Shown in pieces: positions 16,724-24,873 of a DNA stretch of 64,000 bases. Origin of the DNA: Gemmatimonadetes bacterium bin94 (GTDB lineage: Bacteria; Gemmatimonadota; Gemmatimonadetes; Longimicrobiales; Gaopeijiaceae); the NCBI GenBank assembly GCA_002238865.1, contig MPNE01000002.1:1-64000 (forward strand), written 5' to 3'. The position numbers and the translations under genes were made by a program. The notes beneath the pieces were generated by a model. That model worked only from the letters and a program-made list of their open reading frames with translations. It was not told where the DNA came from and did not search any database. Each line of letters opens with the position of its first letter. Positions within the stretch are counted from its first letter, which is position 1.

Positions 16724-18526
16724 ATGACCCTCACCACCATCGACTGGGTCGTCGTCGCCATCTACGGCGCGATAACCCTCGCCATCGGCCTGGGCCTCGC
16801 CAAACGCGCGGGACGCAGCGTCGAGGACTATTTCGTGGCTGGCCGGTCACTCCCCTGGTGGCTGGCGGGCACCTCGATCGCGGCCACCTGGTTCGCGACC
16901 GATGCCCCGCTCGCCACCGCCGCCCTCGTCCGGCGCCAGGGCGTGTACGGCAATTGGCTGTGGTGGTACGAGGCGGCCGGAATCCTCATGCTGACCTTCT
17001 TCTATGCCCGGCTGTGGCGCCGCGCGGGCGTCCTCACCGACGCCGAGATCATCGAGATCCGCTACGGGGGCGCCTCCGCGCGGATCCTGCGCGGCTTCTC
17101 GGCCGTCTACCAGGGGCTGGTGAAGAATGCTGTGGTCATGGGGTGGGTGATGCTGGCAATGGTCAAATTCAGCAACGTGCTGCTCGGATGGGACGCCGCA
17201 CTGACCCTCTCCGTGTGCGTGGGGCTCGCCCTCGTCTACACGGTCGCGTCGGGGCTGTGGGGCGTCGTGGTCACCGACCTGCTCCAGTTCGTCGCCGGAA
17301 TGCTGGGCTCGATCACGCTTGCCGGGATCGTGCTGGCGCGATTCGGCGGCCCACCCGGGATGGCGGCCGCAATCCGCCAGGCACCGGGCGCGCCGGCGGG
17401 TGCGCTCGACCTGGTGCCGAGCGCGGCGAATGCGTCGTCGCTCGAACTGCTGTCGTTCCTGTGCCTGATCCTGATTCTGTGGATGAGGAGCGGGCAGGGC
17501 GACGGGTACGTCGCACAGCGCCTGTTCGCCACCCGCGACGAACGCCAATCGGTGATGGCGTCGCTGTGGTTCGCCTTCGCGGGGACCGTGCTGCTTACAT
17601 GGCCCTGGATCGTGGCCGGGCTGGGGTCGCTGCTGGTCTTCCCGGCCGGTCCGGGCCTCGACCCGGCACTCGCAGCCGATCCCGAACTCGCGTACCCCAT
17701 GATGATCCGCGACCTGATGCCCGCCGGCCTGCGCGGCCTCATGGTCGCGACGTTCCTCGCCGCGTTCATGAGCACGATGGACACGCACCTGTGCTGGGGC
17801 GCGTCCTACATGGTGAACGATGTGTACCGGCGATTTGTGAAGAAGGATGGGTCGGAGCGGCACTACGTCGCCGCGTCGCGGGTGGCGGTGGTGGGGCTGG
17901 CGGTGATGGCGGCGTTCGTGGCCTGGCAGATGGAGTCGATCCAGCGAGGGTGGATCTACATCATCGAACTCACGGCGGGGGTTGCGGTCGTCTGGCTGCT
18001 GCGCTGGTATTGGTGGCGGGTCAACGCCTGGGCCGAGATCGCCGCGATGGCGGGTTCGGTGGTGCTCGCGAACGGCCGGGTGCTCCTGAGCCTGGCACAG
18101 GCCGCCATTCCCCTGCCCGCGGGCCTGCTCTCGATGGCCGAAAGGTTCTACGCTCCCGAGATGGACCTGGTGCGGGCCGTGGTGATCCTGGTAGCCTGCA
18201 CCCTCCTCTGGCTGATCGTGATCAAGGTGACAAAACCCGAGGACGACGACGTGCTCGACCGATTCCATCGGCGTGTCCGACCCGGAGGATGGTGGGCGCC
18301 GGTCGCCGGGCGCACCGGGGTCGTCTCGGCGGATCCACCCGCGAGCCGAATGTGGACAGGCTTCGCTCTGGGCGCGCTGTTCGTGTACGGAAGCCTGCTC
18401 GGTGTCGGTTGCATGCTGACCGGCCGGGCCGGAGTCGGCGTTATTCTCCTGGGCGTCTCCATGGCCGCCGGGGTCTTGACCGGCCGCCTGGCCGACCGGG
18501 ACACCCCCCACGTGACACCGCCATGA
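16724..18526 (+). CDS. Sodium:solute symporter (SSS family)
   Basis: 600 residues from the ATG at 16724, where the first membrane helix 'DWVVVAIYGAITLAIGLGL' begins. The same frame is open upstream, but that part is not membrane-like. About 13 transmembrane helices are predicted by eye. The family motif 'DYFVAGRSLPWWLAGTSIAA' is present, with 'ATFLAAFMSTMDTHLCWGAS' in the sodium-site helix. SSS proteins couple sodium entry to uptake of sugars, amino acids or other solutes. The adjacent GH4 glycosidase, 16 bp downstream, suggests that a glycoside or sugar acid is imported. Substrate specificity cannot be read from the sequence. Confidence 0.88.
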   Translation: MTLTTIDWVVVAIYGAITLAIGLGLAKRAGRSVEDYFVAGRSLPWWLAGTSIAATWFATDAPLATAALVRRQGVYGNWLWWYEAAGILMLTFFYARLWRRAGVLTDAEIIEIRYGGASARILRGFSAVYQGLVKNAVVMGWVMLAMVKFSNVLLGWDAALTLSVCVGLALVYTVASGLWGVVVTDLLQFVAGMLGSITLAGIVLARFGGPPGMAAAIRQAPGAPAGALDLVPSAANASSLELLSFLCLILILWMRSGQGDGYVAQRLFATRDERQSVMASLWFAFAGTVLLTWPWIVAGLGSLLVFPAGPGLDPALAADPELAYPMMIRDLMPAGLRGLMVATFLAAFMSTMDTHLCWGASYMVNDVYRRFVKKDGSERHYVAASRVAVVGLAVMAAFVAWQMESIQRGWIYIIELTAGVAVVWLLRWYWWRVNAWAEIAAMAGSVVLANGRVLLSLAQAAIPLPAGLLSMAERFYAPEMDLVRAVVILVACTLLWLIVIKVTKPEDDDVLDRFHRRVRPGGWWAPVAGRTGVVSADPPASRMWTGFALGALFVYGSLLGVGCMLTGRAGVGVILLGVSMAAGVLTGRLADRDTPHVTPP

Positions 18527-18542
18527 CGATCGTCACACACCC

Positions 18543-19994
18543 ATGAAGATCGTGCTCGTCGGCGCCGGCAGCCGCGAATTCGGCCCCGCTTCCATCCGGG
18601 ACATCCTGCTCAGCGACCCGCTCTGCCACGGCGGCATCGAGATCGCCCTGGTCGACATCGACCCGGCAGGCCTGCCACGCACGCGGGCCTACGCGGAATC
18701 GGTCGCGCACCGCCTGCATCGCTGCGCAACCGTGACGAGCACGACCCGGCTCGCCGACGCGCTGCCCGGTGCCGACGCCGTCATCCTGGCCATCGAAATC
18801 AACCGCTACTTCTACTGGGCGCAGGACTTTCACGTGCCCCGCACCTTCGGCTTCCGCCAGATCTACGGAGAGAACGGAGGTCCAGGCGGGCTCTTCCACG
18901 CGCTTCGCAACATGGGTCCGACGGTGGATGTCGCGCGCGCCATCGAAACTCACTGCCCGGACGCTTGGCTCGTCAACTACACCAATCCGCTGACGAAGCT
19001 GAGCGAGGCCGCGGCCCGCCTCGCGGACATCAGGGTCGTCGGCCTCTGCCACGGCGTCTTTCACGGTGTCGAGCAGATGGCACGAATCCTCGAGCTTCCG
19101 CCCGGGCGCCTTGACGCCAGGGCCAGCGGGCTGAACCACTTCACCTGGTTCGTCTCGGTGGTCGACCGTGAGACCGGAGCCGATCTCTACCCCCGGCTCC
19201 GCGAACGCGAGCGAGCGGGCGATCTGATGCACGATTGGGACGAAATGGCCCTCAGTCGCATCCTCTTCCGGGTCTTTGGCCGCTTTCCCAGCCCCGGCGC
19301 CAACCACATCGGCGAATACATCCGCTGGGCGGGCGACTTCCTGGGCAGCAGTGCGCTCCAGTTCTTCTACGACCCCGCCGAGGGTCACCCCTGGGAGACA
19401 GGCAACGTCCCCACCTGGATCTACAACCTCGGTGACAACCCGACCGACACGCCACTGTTCCCTGAGACGCCGCGGCACCGGGCGCGCGGCAGCCGCGAAG
19501 AGCGGGCCGGGAGCGCGCCGAAGCCACCGGGACCGCCATCGTTCGGCGCCTCGGATGCTCCCGCCGACTCCCGTGACCCACTCACCTCCACCCCGCTGGC
19601 CCCTTCGGGCGAGCTCGCCGTCCCCCTCCTCGAAGGCGTCCTGTGCGGAGCGGAACGATACCTCGACGCCGTCAACGTCCCGAACGCCGGATACGTTCCA
19701 GGCCTCCCCGACGACGCGTTCGTCGAGGTCCCGGCCACCGCGAACAGCTCCGGCGTCCACCCGTTACGCATGGACCCGCTTCCCGAGGCGGTGCTCGCGC
19801 TCCTCCGCACCCAGACCAGCATCAACCGCCTGCTCGTGAACGCCTTCCGGGACGGATCACGGCACACGCTGCTCCAGGCTCTGCTGCTGGATCCGACCAC
19901 CGATTCCTACCGGCAGGCGGTCAACCTGATCAACGAGATGTTCCGGCTGCAGGAGGATGTGCTGCCGGAGATGGAGTGGCCCTGTTGTCCATAA
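18543..19994 (+). CDS. Glycoside hydrolase family 4 (alpha-galactosidase/galacturonidase-like)
   Basis: 483 residues. NAD-binding N-terminus 'KIVLVGAGSREFGPASIRD', then the GH4 motifs: 'NYTNP' at 145-149, 'GLCHG' with Cys169, and 'GLNHF' with His199. Cys169 and His199 match the metal-binding pair of the family. GH4 enzymes use NAD and Mn(II) in an oxidation-elimination mechanism on alpha- or beta-glycosides. The lack of a signal peptide fits hydrolysis of a sugar imported by the symporter encoded just upstream. A proline/arginine-rich insert at about 318-355 interrupts the C-terminal domain and looks like a disordered loop. The exact sugar is not certain. Confidence 0.85.
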   Translation: MKIVLVGAGSREFGPASIRDILLSDPLCHGGIEIALVDIDPAGLPRTRAYAESVAHRLHRCATVTSTTRLADALPGADAVILAIEINRYFYWAQDFHVPRTFGFRQIYGENGGPGGLFHALRNMGPTVDVARAIETHCPDAWLVNYTNPLTKLSEAAARLADIRVVGLCHGVFHGVEQMARILELPPGRLDARASGLNHFTWFVSVVDRETGADLYPRLRERERAGDLMHDWDEMALSRILFRVFGRFPSPGANHIGEYIRWAGDFLGSSALQFFYDPAEGHPWETGNVPTWIYNLGDNPTDTPLFPETPRHRARGSREERAGSAPKPPGPPSFGASDAPADSRDPLTSTPLAPSGELAVPLLEGVLCGAERYLDAVNVPNAGYVPGLPDDAFVEVPATANSSGVHPLRMDPLPEAVLALLRTQTSINRLLVNAFRDGSRHTLLQALLLDPTTDSYRQAVNLINEMFRLQEDVLPEMEWPCCP

Positions 19995-19996
19995 AA

Positions 19997-20016
19997 GCTA
20001 CTCTGGCTACTATAGT
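19997..20016 (+). promoter_or_regulatory. Possible antitoxin operator
   Basis: Direct GCTACT repeats at 19997 and 20006 run into the perfect palindrome ACTATAGT at 20009-20016, directly before the Phd start codon. Phd/YefM antitoxins bind short palindromes in their own promoter, so this is a candidate autoregulatory site; the role is inferred. Confidence 0.35.
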
Positions 20017-20020
20017 CACC

Positions 20021-20272
20021 ATGAAAGAGATCACCGCCAAAGACGCGAAGAACGGCTTCGGCCGCTTACTCGATGTCATCCAGACCACACCTGTGCGCGT
20101 CACCCGGAACGGCAGACCGGTCGGCGTGGTGATGTCGGTACGTCAATTCGAGCGCCTTCGCGGTGCTGCCTGGGAGCAACTTGCAAACACGATGGATGCT
20201 CTGGGCCAAGAGGCGACCGCCAAGGGCCTCACCGACGCCGAGCTGGAGTCGCTCTTGGCCGATGAGAGCTGA
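20021..20272 (+). CDS. Phd/YefM-type antitoxin
   Basis: 83 residues. The N-terminal 'MKEITAKDAKNGFGRLLD', 'VIQTTPVRVTRNGRPVGVVM' and 'SVRQFERLR' follow the Phd/YefM fold, whose N-terminus dimerises and binds DNA. The C-terminal tail (about residues 50-83) would wrap the toxin. The gene overlaps the PIN toxin gene by 11 bp, the normal arrangement for coupled antitoxin/toxin production. A palindrome immediately upstream is the likely operator. It is a proteolytically unstable repressor in known systems. Confidence 0.88.
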   Translation: MKEITAKDAKNGFGRLLDVIQTTPVRVTRNGRPVGVVMSVRQFERLRGAAWEQLANTMDALGQEATAKGLTDAELESLLADES

Positions 20273-20684
20273 TCGCGTCGTCCTTGATACGAACGTCCTG
20301 ATCAGCGCAGCACTGCGGCCAACAGGTCCGCCCCGGGAGGCGCTCGATGTAGTGCGGTATGGAAATGGAATCCTGCTGTTTTCCCGAGAGTCTTTTGACG
20401 AGCTTCGAAGCCGTCTTCTCCGCCCTAAGTTCGATGCTTACGTGGGGTGGGAGGGCAGAATCGTGTACATGGCTCAGCTGACGGCAGTGTCGGAATGGGT
20501 TTCCATAGCGGGTGCCAAGTTGGGATGCCGCGATCCGGACGACGACATGATCCTCGAGACCGCACTCATGGGCGAGGCGGACTGCCTGATCACCGGGGAC
20601 GGCGATCTTCTGGAAATGTCCTCGTTCTGCGGCATTCCGATAGTAACCCCGGCGGGTTTCCTCGACCTCTCGACGGGCCGATAG
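20262..20684 (+). CDS. PIN-domain toxin (COG1569-like)
   Basis: 140 residues from the ATG at 20262. It opens with 'RVVLDTNVLISAAL' (first acidic residue Asp9), has a mid acidic residue in 'RDPDDDMILETAL', and ends the catalytic core with 'ADCLITGDGDLLEM'. These are the acidic clusters that bind Mg in PIN ribonucleases. The size and pairing with a Phd-type antitoxin match the PIN toxins of COG1569 rather than classical VapC with VapB. The probable target is RNA; the actual substrate is unknown. Confidence 0.88.
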   Translation: MRADRVVLDTNVLISAALRPTGPPREALDVVRYGNGILLFSRESFDELRSRLLRPKFDAYVGWEGRIVYMAQLTAVSEWVSIAGAKLGCRDPDDDMILETALMGEADCLITGDGDLLEMSSFCGIPIVTPAGFLDLSTGR

Positions 20685-20718
20685 CTGTGGGTAATGGGCT
20701 GCGACGGATCCCCCACCC

Positions 20719-21957
20719 CTACCTCCCAGACCGCTCCAGCGGCCAAACCTGAACCGTCTCGACACCGAGGTCGTCGGTGGTCTGTCCGAGGAGATAGTCC
20801 GGGCCGATCTCGAGAATCGTCAGGTCGGCAGGCGTCTCGATGAAGCCCAGCGCACGCCCTTCCGTGTCGAAGACAGTCCAGAGCGGCGCCGGCCTTTCCA
20901 TACCCGGCAGCGTCGCCTCGCGTACCCAGAGGTGGCCCAGATCATCGGTGAGCAGCGCCCGGAACGCCGGAAAACTCTCCACGAGGGGCATGGCCCTGTA
21001 GCCCTCGCGCGTCCATTCCAGCCGCTGTCCGGACAAGTTGGTCCGCGCCAGCGCGTCATCGATCGCCTCGTCGACCTCGGCTCGGGTCGGGGCGCGGTTG
21101 GCGTAGTCGCGGCGCACGATCCGGGCCAGCGAGCCATCGGAGCGGTCATAGGCCCGGATTTCGTAGTGATCGCTGGGGGCGATGATGACGAGATCTCCCC
21201 ACACCGCTTCCGACAGGGTCCGGCCAAAGGGCAGGTAGCCGAACGTGGGGATGGGGCCGGCGGTGCTCATGAAGCTCTCCTGCCCGGGGTGGTCACCGAA
21301 CGAGAGCTGCACCCCGCCCTGGCCGTCGCGCAGCTCATAGGTCACTTCGGCGCGCGTGTATCCCTCGCCGGAGCCGCGCGAGGCGCTTCCCAGAACCGTG
21401 CCGTCGCCGAGCACGAGACGGGGCTCATCGGGGCGGTTGCCGGATTCCAGGGCGAAGGTCCGGCCCAGGGTGCCCCCCGGGTCGAAGATCGAGATGGCCC
21501 GGCTGCGCGAATCCCACGCAGCTATGGAATCGCCCCGCCAGGGCGCGACCCCCGCGAGAGCGGTGAACTCCCCCGGGCCCTCGCCGGCTCGTCCCCACGT
21601 GGCCAGGTGCACGCCGGACGCGTCGAATACGCGGAGCTCGTTGGTGCCCGTGTTGGCGACAACAATCCGTCCGTCCGGGAGCGTCGCCGCATCGTTCGCG
21701 CGGTGGAGCATGTAGGCCTCGTCGCCGCTCATCTCCCCGATCGAGACCGTCGGGTCCGGACCGATCCGCCACGGAAGCCGGACGTCATCGGCGGGACGGG
21801 CGTTGTCGACGATCCGGACTCCGGCGCTGTCACGGGTCTCGGACGCGGGGGCGTCCGGAAGGGCGCCGTCCTGGCAGGCGGCGGCCACGACGGCAACCAT
21901 TGCGCACAGGCTGCCCATCGTCTTCGTGACGTGCGTGTGATTCCTCTCGCGATCCAT
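20719..21957 (-). CDS. Propeller lipoprotein, 'RDSAGIRIVEN' subfamily
   Basis: 412 residues. A lipoprotein signal ends 'AMVAVVAAAC' with the lipidated cysteine near residue 28, followed by 'ETRDSAGVRIVDN' and 'LPWRIGPDPTVSIGE'. The hallmark 'GRAGEGPGEFTA' and six blade repeats follow, with the C-terminal 'LEIGPDYLLGQTTDDLGVE' motif shared with the triplet at 36-40 kb. GAGGTG lies four bases before the ATG. It is likely anchored in a membrane facing the periplasm. Transcribed divergently from another propeller gene across a 143-bp gap holding an inverted repeat. Confidence 0.75.
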   Translation of the reverse strand: MDRERNHTHVTKTMGSLCAMVAVVAAACQDGALPDAPASETRDSAGVRIVDNARPADDVRLPWRIGPDPTVSIGEMSGDEAYMLHRANDAATLPDGRIVVANTGTNELRVFDASGVHLATWGRAGEGPGEFTALAGVAPWRGDSIAAWDSRSRAISIFDPGGTLGRTFALESGNRPDEPRLVLGDGTVLGSASRGSGEGYTRAEVTYELRDGQGGVQLSFGDHPGQESFMSTAGPIPTFGYLPFGRTLSEAVWGDLVIIAPSDHYEIRAYDRSDGSLARIVRRDYANRAPTRAEVDEAIDDALARTNLSGQRLEWTREGYRAMPLVESFPAFRALLTDDLGHLWVREATLPGMERPAPLWTVFDTEGRALGFIETPADLTILEIGPDYLLGQTTDDLGVETVQVWPLERSGR

Positions 21958-22003
21958 GGTTCACCTCGTCCACGCGGGGGCGCTCCTGGCTTCCTCCTCC
22001 TCC

Positions 22004-22021
22004 TCCTAATATCTTAGGAGA
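22004..22021. promoter_or_regulatory. Inverted repeat between divergent propeller genes
   Basis: CTCCTAA (22004-22010) and TTAGGAG (22015-22021) form perfect 7-bp arms around TATC. The site lies in the shared promoter region of two divergent propeller genes and overlaps a possible -10 element, TAATAT. It may be an operator for both; no regulator is known. Confidence 0.35.
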
Positions 22022-22100
22022 AGATGTCAGCCGCGTCCATGGGCCTGATTGAGTCTGTGGGCGACTCACATAAGCCCCTTGGCGGGAGGGACAGACCGGA

Positions 22101-23360
22101 ATGCCGAAGCTGACAAGAACGAAGATGACAACAACGCGACCGAGATGCCTTCCGCCGCTCTTTCCACTGGCGCTCCTGGTGGCCTGCGGCGATACCGGGG
22201 ACGGATCCGTCTCCGGTGCCGCTGGAACCCTGGACGGCCCGGACGTGATCGTGAACGCCGTGACCGAGGAGGTCTTCACCGTCGGGTCGGTGGTGGGCGA
22301 CACCTGGGACACCTTCGGCAGCGTGCGTTCGGTGCACTTCGACGCGCAGGCCAACCTGCACGTCTTCGATATCCAACTCGATCACATCCTGGTGGTCGGG
22401 CCAGACGGGTCGCTGGTCCGTACGGTCGGTGGACGGGGAGAGGGACCCGGAGAGTTCGACAACGTCACCACGGCGATTGTCGCGCGCGACGGATCCTACA
22501 TGGTGATGGGATTCACTCAGATTGACCTTCTCGAACCCGGCGGCGAGTTCGTCCGGCGCGTTACCATGGACCCGACGACCACGGGCATGGCCATGGCCAG
22601 CATGGCGCTCCCCGACGGTCGCCTGGTCGCCACACAGATCATGCGCTTCGGGGAAAACGAGCAGCCGGAGGAAGCCGGTCGTCCGATCCACCTCTTCCCC
22701 TTGGACGGCACCGAGCCGGAACTCTTCTACACCGCCTGGGAGCTGCCCGAGGAGGACGAGGAAGAGTCCGCGCGGAGCGGGGACCGGGGAAGCGGCATGC
22801 GCATGCGCTTCATCGCGGGCCGTGCCTTCGAGCCCCGCCTCGATATCGAGTTGCTGACCGACGGCCGCCTCGCGCTGATCGACTCGATCGGATACCGCAT
22901 CAAGCTCATCGGCCCCGACGGAAGCGTTGCCGGGATGATCGAGCGACCGATTGCGCCGCTTCCGGTCGACGATGCGATCAGGGAGGCCGAACGGGAGCGC
23001 TACCGCGAAGCCGAAGCGGGGGTGCTTGCAAGCGCATCGAATACGAGCCTGCCCATCCAGATTGATCGGGAGGGCGTGGAGGGGCGCACCTTTGCCGACG
23101 AAGTTCCGGTGCTGTACAGCATCAAGGTGGACTGGGAGGACCGCATCTGGGTCGAACGCCGGGGTCCGACGGGCGACGACGACGGTCCGACCGACATCGT
23201 GACGCCCGCTGGCGACTACATCGGCACCCTGGCTCCTGATGGGCTCCGGACACCGGACGCCTTCGGCCCCGGCGGACTGATGGCCTACATCGAAAGCGGC
23301 GACCTGGAAGTGCCGACCGTCCGCGTGGTCAGGCTGATTGCGTTGGAGCCGCAAGGATAA
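22101..23360 (+). CDS. Propeller lipoprotein
   Basis: 419 residues. The signal 'RCLPPLFPLALLVACGD' has a lipobox cysteine near residue 29, with GGGAGGG upstream of the ATG. Propeller repeats include 'LHVFDIQLDHILVVGPDGSL' and the hallmark 'GGRGEGPGEFDN'. An acidic stretch (EEDEEE) near residue 215 and a methionine-rich segment near 155-170 are not seen in the other propellers here. The gene is divergent from the propeller at 20.7-22.0 kb, and the two could share regulation. Function is unknown. Confidence 0.73.
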   Translation: MPKLTRTKMTTTRPRCLPPLFPLALLVACGDTGDGSVSGAAGTLDGPDVIVNAVTEEVFTVGSVVGDTWDTFGSVRSVHFDAQANLHVFDIQLDHILVVGPDGSLVRTVGGRGEGPGEFDNVTTAIVARDGSYMVMGFTQIDLLEPGGEFVRRVTMDPTTTGMAMASMALPDGRLVATQIMRFGENEQPEEAGRPIHLFPLDGTEPELFYTAWELPEEDEEESARSGDRGSGMRMRFIAGRAFEPRLDIELLTDGRLALIDSIGYRIKLIGPDGSVAGMIERPIAPLPVDDAIREAERERYREAEAGVLASASNTSLPIQIDREGVEGRTFADEVPVLYSIKVDWEDRIWVERRGPTGDDDGPTDIVTPAGDYIGTLAPDGLRTPDAFGPGGLMAYIESGDLEVPTVRVVRLIALEPQG

Positions 23361-23449
23361 GGCAAGCCGCGAGGTGCTCCGGCGTCCTGGGTTCGCGCTC
23401 ATAGATACGCATCGTTGCCGACGCGGGCGAGTCCGTCGATATTCGGCAC

Positions 23450-24274
23450 ATGACTACCACAAGCCCGCAGGTCAGACCCGTTACGCCGGTGATCGGCGCC
23501 GAGGTTCTTGGTTTGGACCTCGACGACGTCAGCGATTCCGACTTCCGCCTGATTCATGACGCGCTGATGGACCATTGCGTCATCTTCTTCCGCGACCAGG
23601 ACATCTCGATCGAGAGCCAGAAGGCGCTTGGGGCCCGATTCGGCGAGCTGGTGGCGCACCCCAACGACCCAGGCGTCGACGGCCATCCGGAGGTCATGCC
23701 GATTCATGCGGACCGAAATTCCACACGCGTCGCCGGTGAGCAATGGCACTCCGATGTTTCGTGCGATCCGCTGCCGCCGATGGGATCCATCATGCGACTG
23801 CACACGGCTCCCGAAACCGGGGGCGACACGCTCTTCGCGAACATGTATGCGGCCTACGAGGCGCTTTCCGACCGGATGCGGCTATTCCTGGATGGCCTGA
23901 CCGCCGTGCACGACGGCGGCCCCTACTACCGCGAAACGAACCGGCTCATCGGCCGCGACGACGGGGGGCGCAGCTACCCTTCCGCCGAGCATCCGGTCGT
24001 GCGGACACATCCCGTGACCGGCCGCAAGGCGCTGTTCGTGAACCAGATGTTCACGCAGTACATCGTCGGCGTGCCTCCGGCCGAGAGCCGGGGGATTCTG
24101 GCCCTGCTGTATGAGCACGTCACGCGCCCGGACTTCCAGTGCCGGTTCCGCTGGCGGAAGAACTCGGTGGCGTTCTGGGACAACCGCTGCGCCCAGCACC
24201 ACGCGATCTGGGATTACTGGCCGGCGACGCGGTCGGGGTATCGGGTGACGATTCGGGGGGAAGCGCCGGAGTGA
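23450..24274 (+). CDS. TauD/TfdA-family Fe(II)/2-oxoglutarate dioxygenase
   Basis: 274 residues. 'VIFFRDQDISIESQKALGAR' is the usual N-terminal signature. The metal motif is His100-Ser-Asp102 ('QWHSDVSC'), and the distal histidine lies in 'NRCAQHHAIWDYW' near 250, followed by the 2-oxoglutarate-binding arginine in 'RSGYRV' near 265. All iron ligands are present, so the enzyme should be active. The family hydroxylates or cleaves small substrates such as taurine or aryl ethers, but the substrate cannot be told. Its stop overlaps the start of a membrane protein gene (GTGA), suggesting coupling. Confidence 0.88.
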   Translation: MTTTSPQVRPVTPVIGAEVLGLDLDDVSDSDFRLIHDALMDHCVIFFRDQDISIESQKALGARFGELVAHPNDPGVDGHPEVMPIHADRNSTRVAGEQWHSDVSCDPLPPMGSIMRLHTAPETGGDTLFANMYAAYEALSDRMRLFLDGLTAVHDGGPYYRETNRLIGRDDGGRSYPSAEHPVVRTHPVTGRKALFVNQMFTQYIVGVPPAESRGILALLYEHVTRPDFQCRFRWRKNSVAFWDNRCAQHHAIWDYWPATRSGYRVTIRGEAPE

Positions 24275-24873
24275 CGAGGCGCCGCTTGTGGCTCCAGTGG
24301 GTGTTGGCGAGCGCTGTGGGCTGTGCGGTTGTCTCGACCGTGGCCCGCCGCGTGAGCATGGCGGCGGGTGGCGCCGCGGGGGACGTCATGGGACCGTTGG
24401 TGGCCGAAGTCGTGGTCGGAGCCTTGGCGCTCGGCGGCGTGATGCTCGGGATTGCGGTGGGACAATGGTTGGTCGTGCGCCGACTTGTCCCCTGGGCGGG
24501 ACGGCTGTTGTTGGCGATCACTGGCGGGGCTGCGGCGGCCGGGGCCGTGGGTCTCGGGCTGCTGGCAGCGCTGTCGGACATCGCCAGCCCGTCCGCCGGC
24601 GTGGTCGTGGCCGTGGTCGTCGGCCTGGCCGCGTTCGGGACTACGCAGTGGCTGGTTCTGCGGGGGCCCGTCCCCGGGGCCGGGAGGTGGGCGCTGGCGA
24701 GCCTTGCGGGTCTGGCCGCGGCCTCGTTCAGCATGGGCGTCGTCGGAGCCGTGGCCGAGCAGCTCACTGGAGACGTGATTGGCCAGGCATTGTTCGGGGC
24801 CATCTATGCAGCTGTAGCGGGATACCTGCCGATTTCGGCGGCCGCGGGCCACCGGGAGGGCGAAGAGACCTAG
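24271..24873 (+). CDS. Hypothetical multi-pass membrane protein
   Basis: 200 residues from the GTG at 24271, which overlaps the dioxygenase stop by four bases. About six hydrophobic helices, rich in Ala/Gly/Val, are visible. Two internal repeats share a 'QWLVxR' motif ('VGQWLVVRRLVPWAGR' and 'TTQWLVLRGPVPGAGR'), which indicates a duplicated three-helix unit. No family was recognised with confidence. Its end overlaps the end of the convergent M1/ABC gene by four bases. It could be a small transporter or a membrane sensor. Confidence 0.6.
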   Translation: MTRRRLWLQWVLASAVGCAVVSTVARRVSMAAGGAAGDVMGPLVAEVVVGALALGGVMLGIAVGQWLVVRRLVPWAGRLLLAITGGAAAAGAVGLGLLAALSDIASPSAGVVVAVVVGLAAFGTTQWLVLRGPVPGAGRWALASLAGLAAASFSMGVVGAVAEQLTGDVIGQALFGAIYAAVAGYLPISAAAGHREGEET

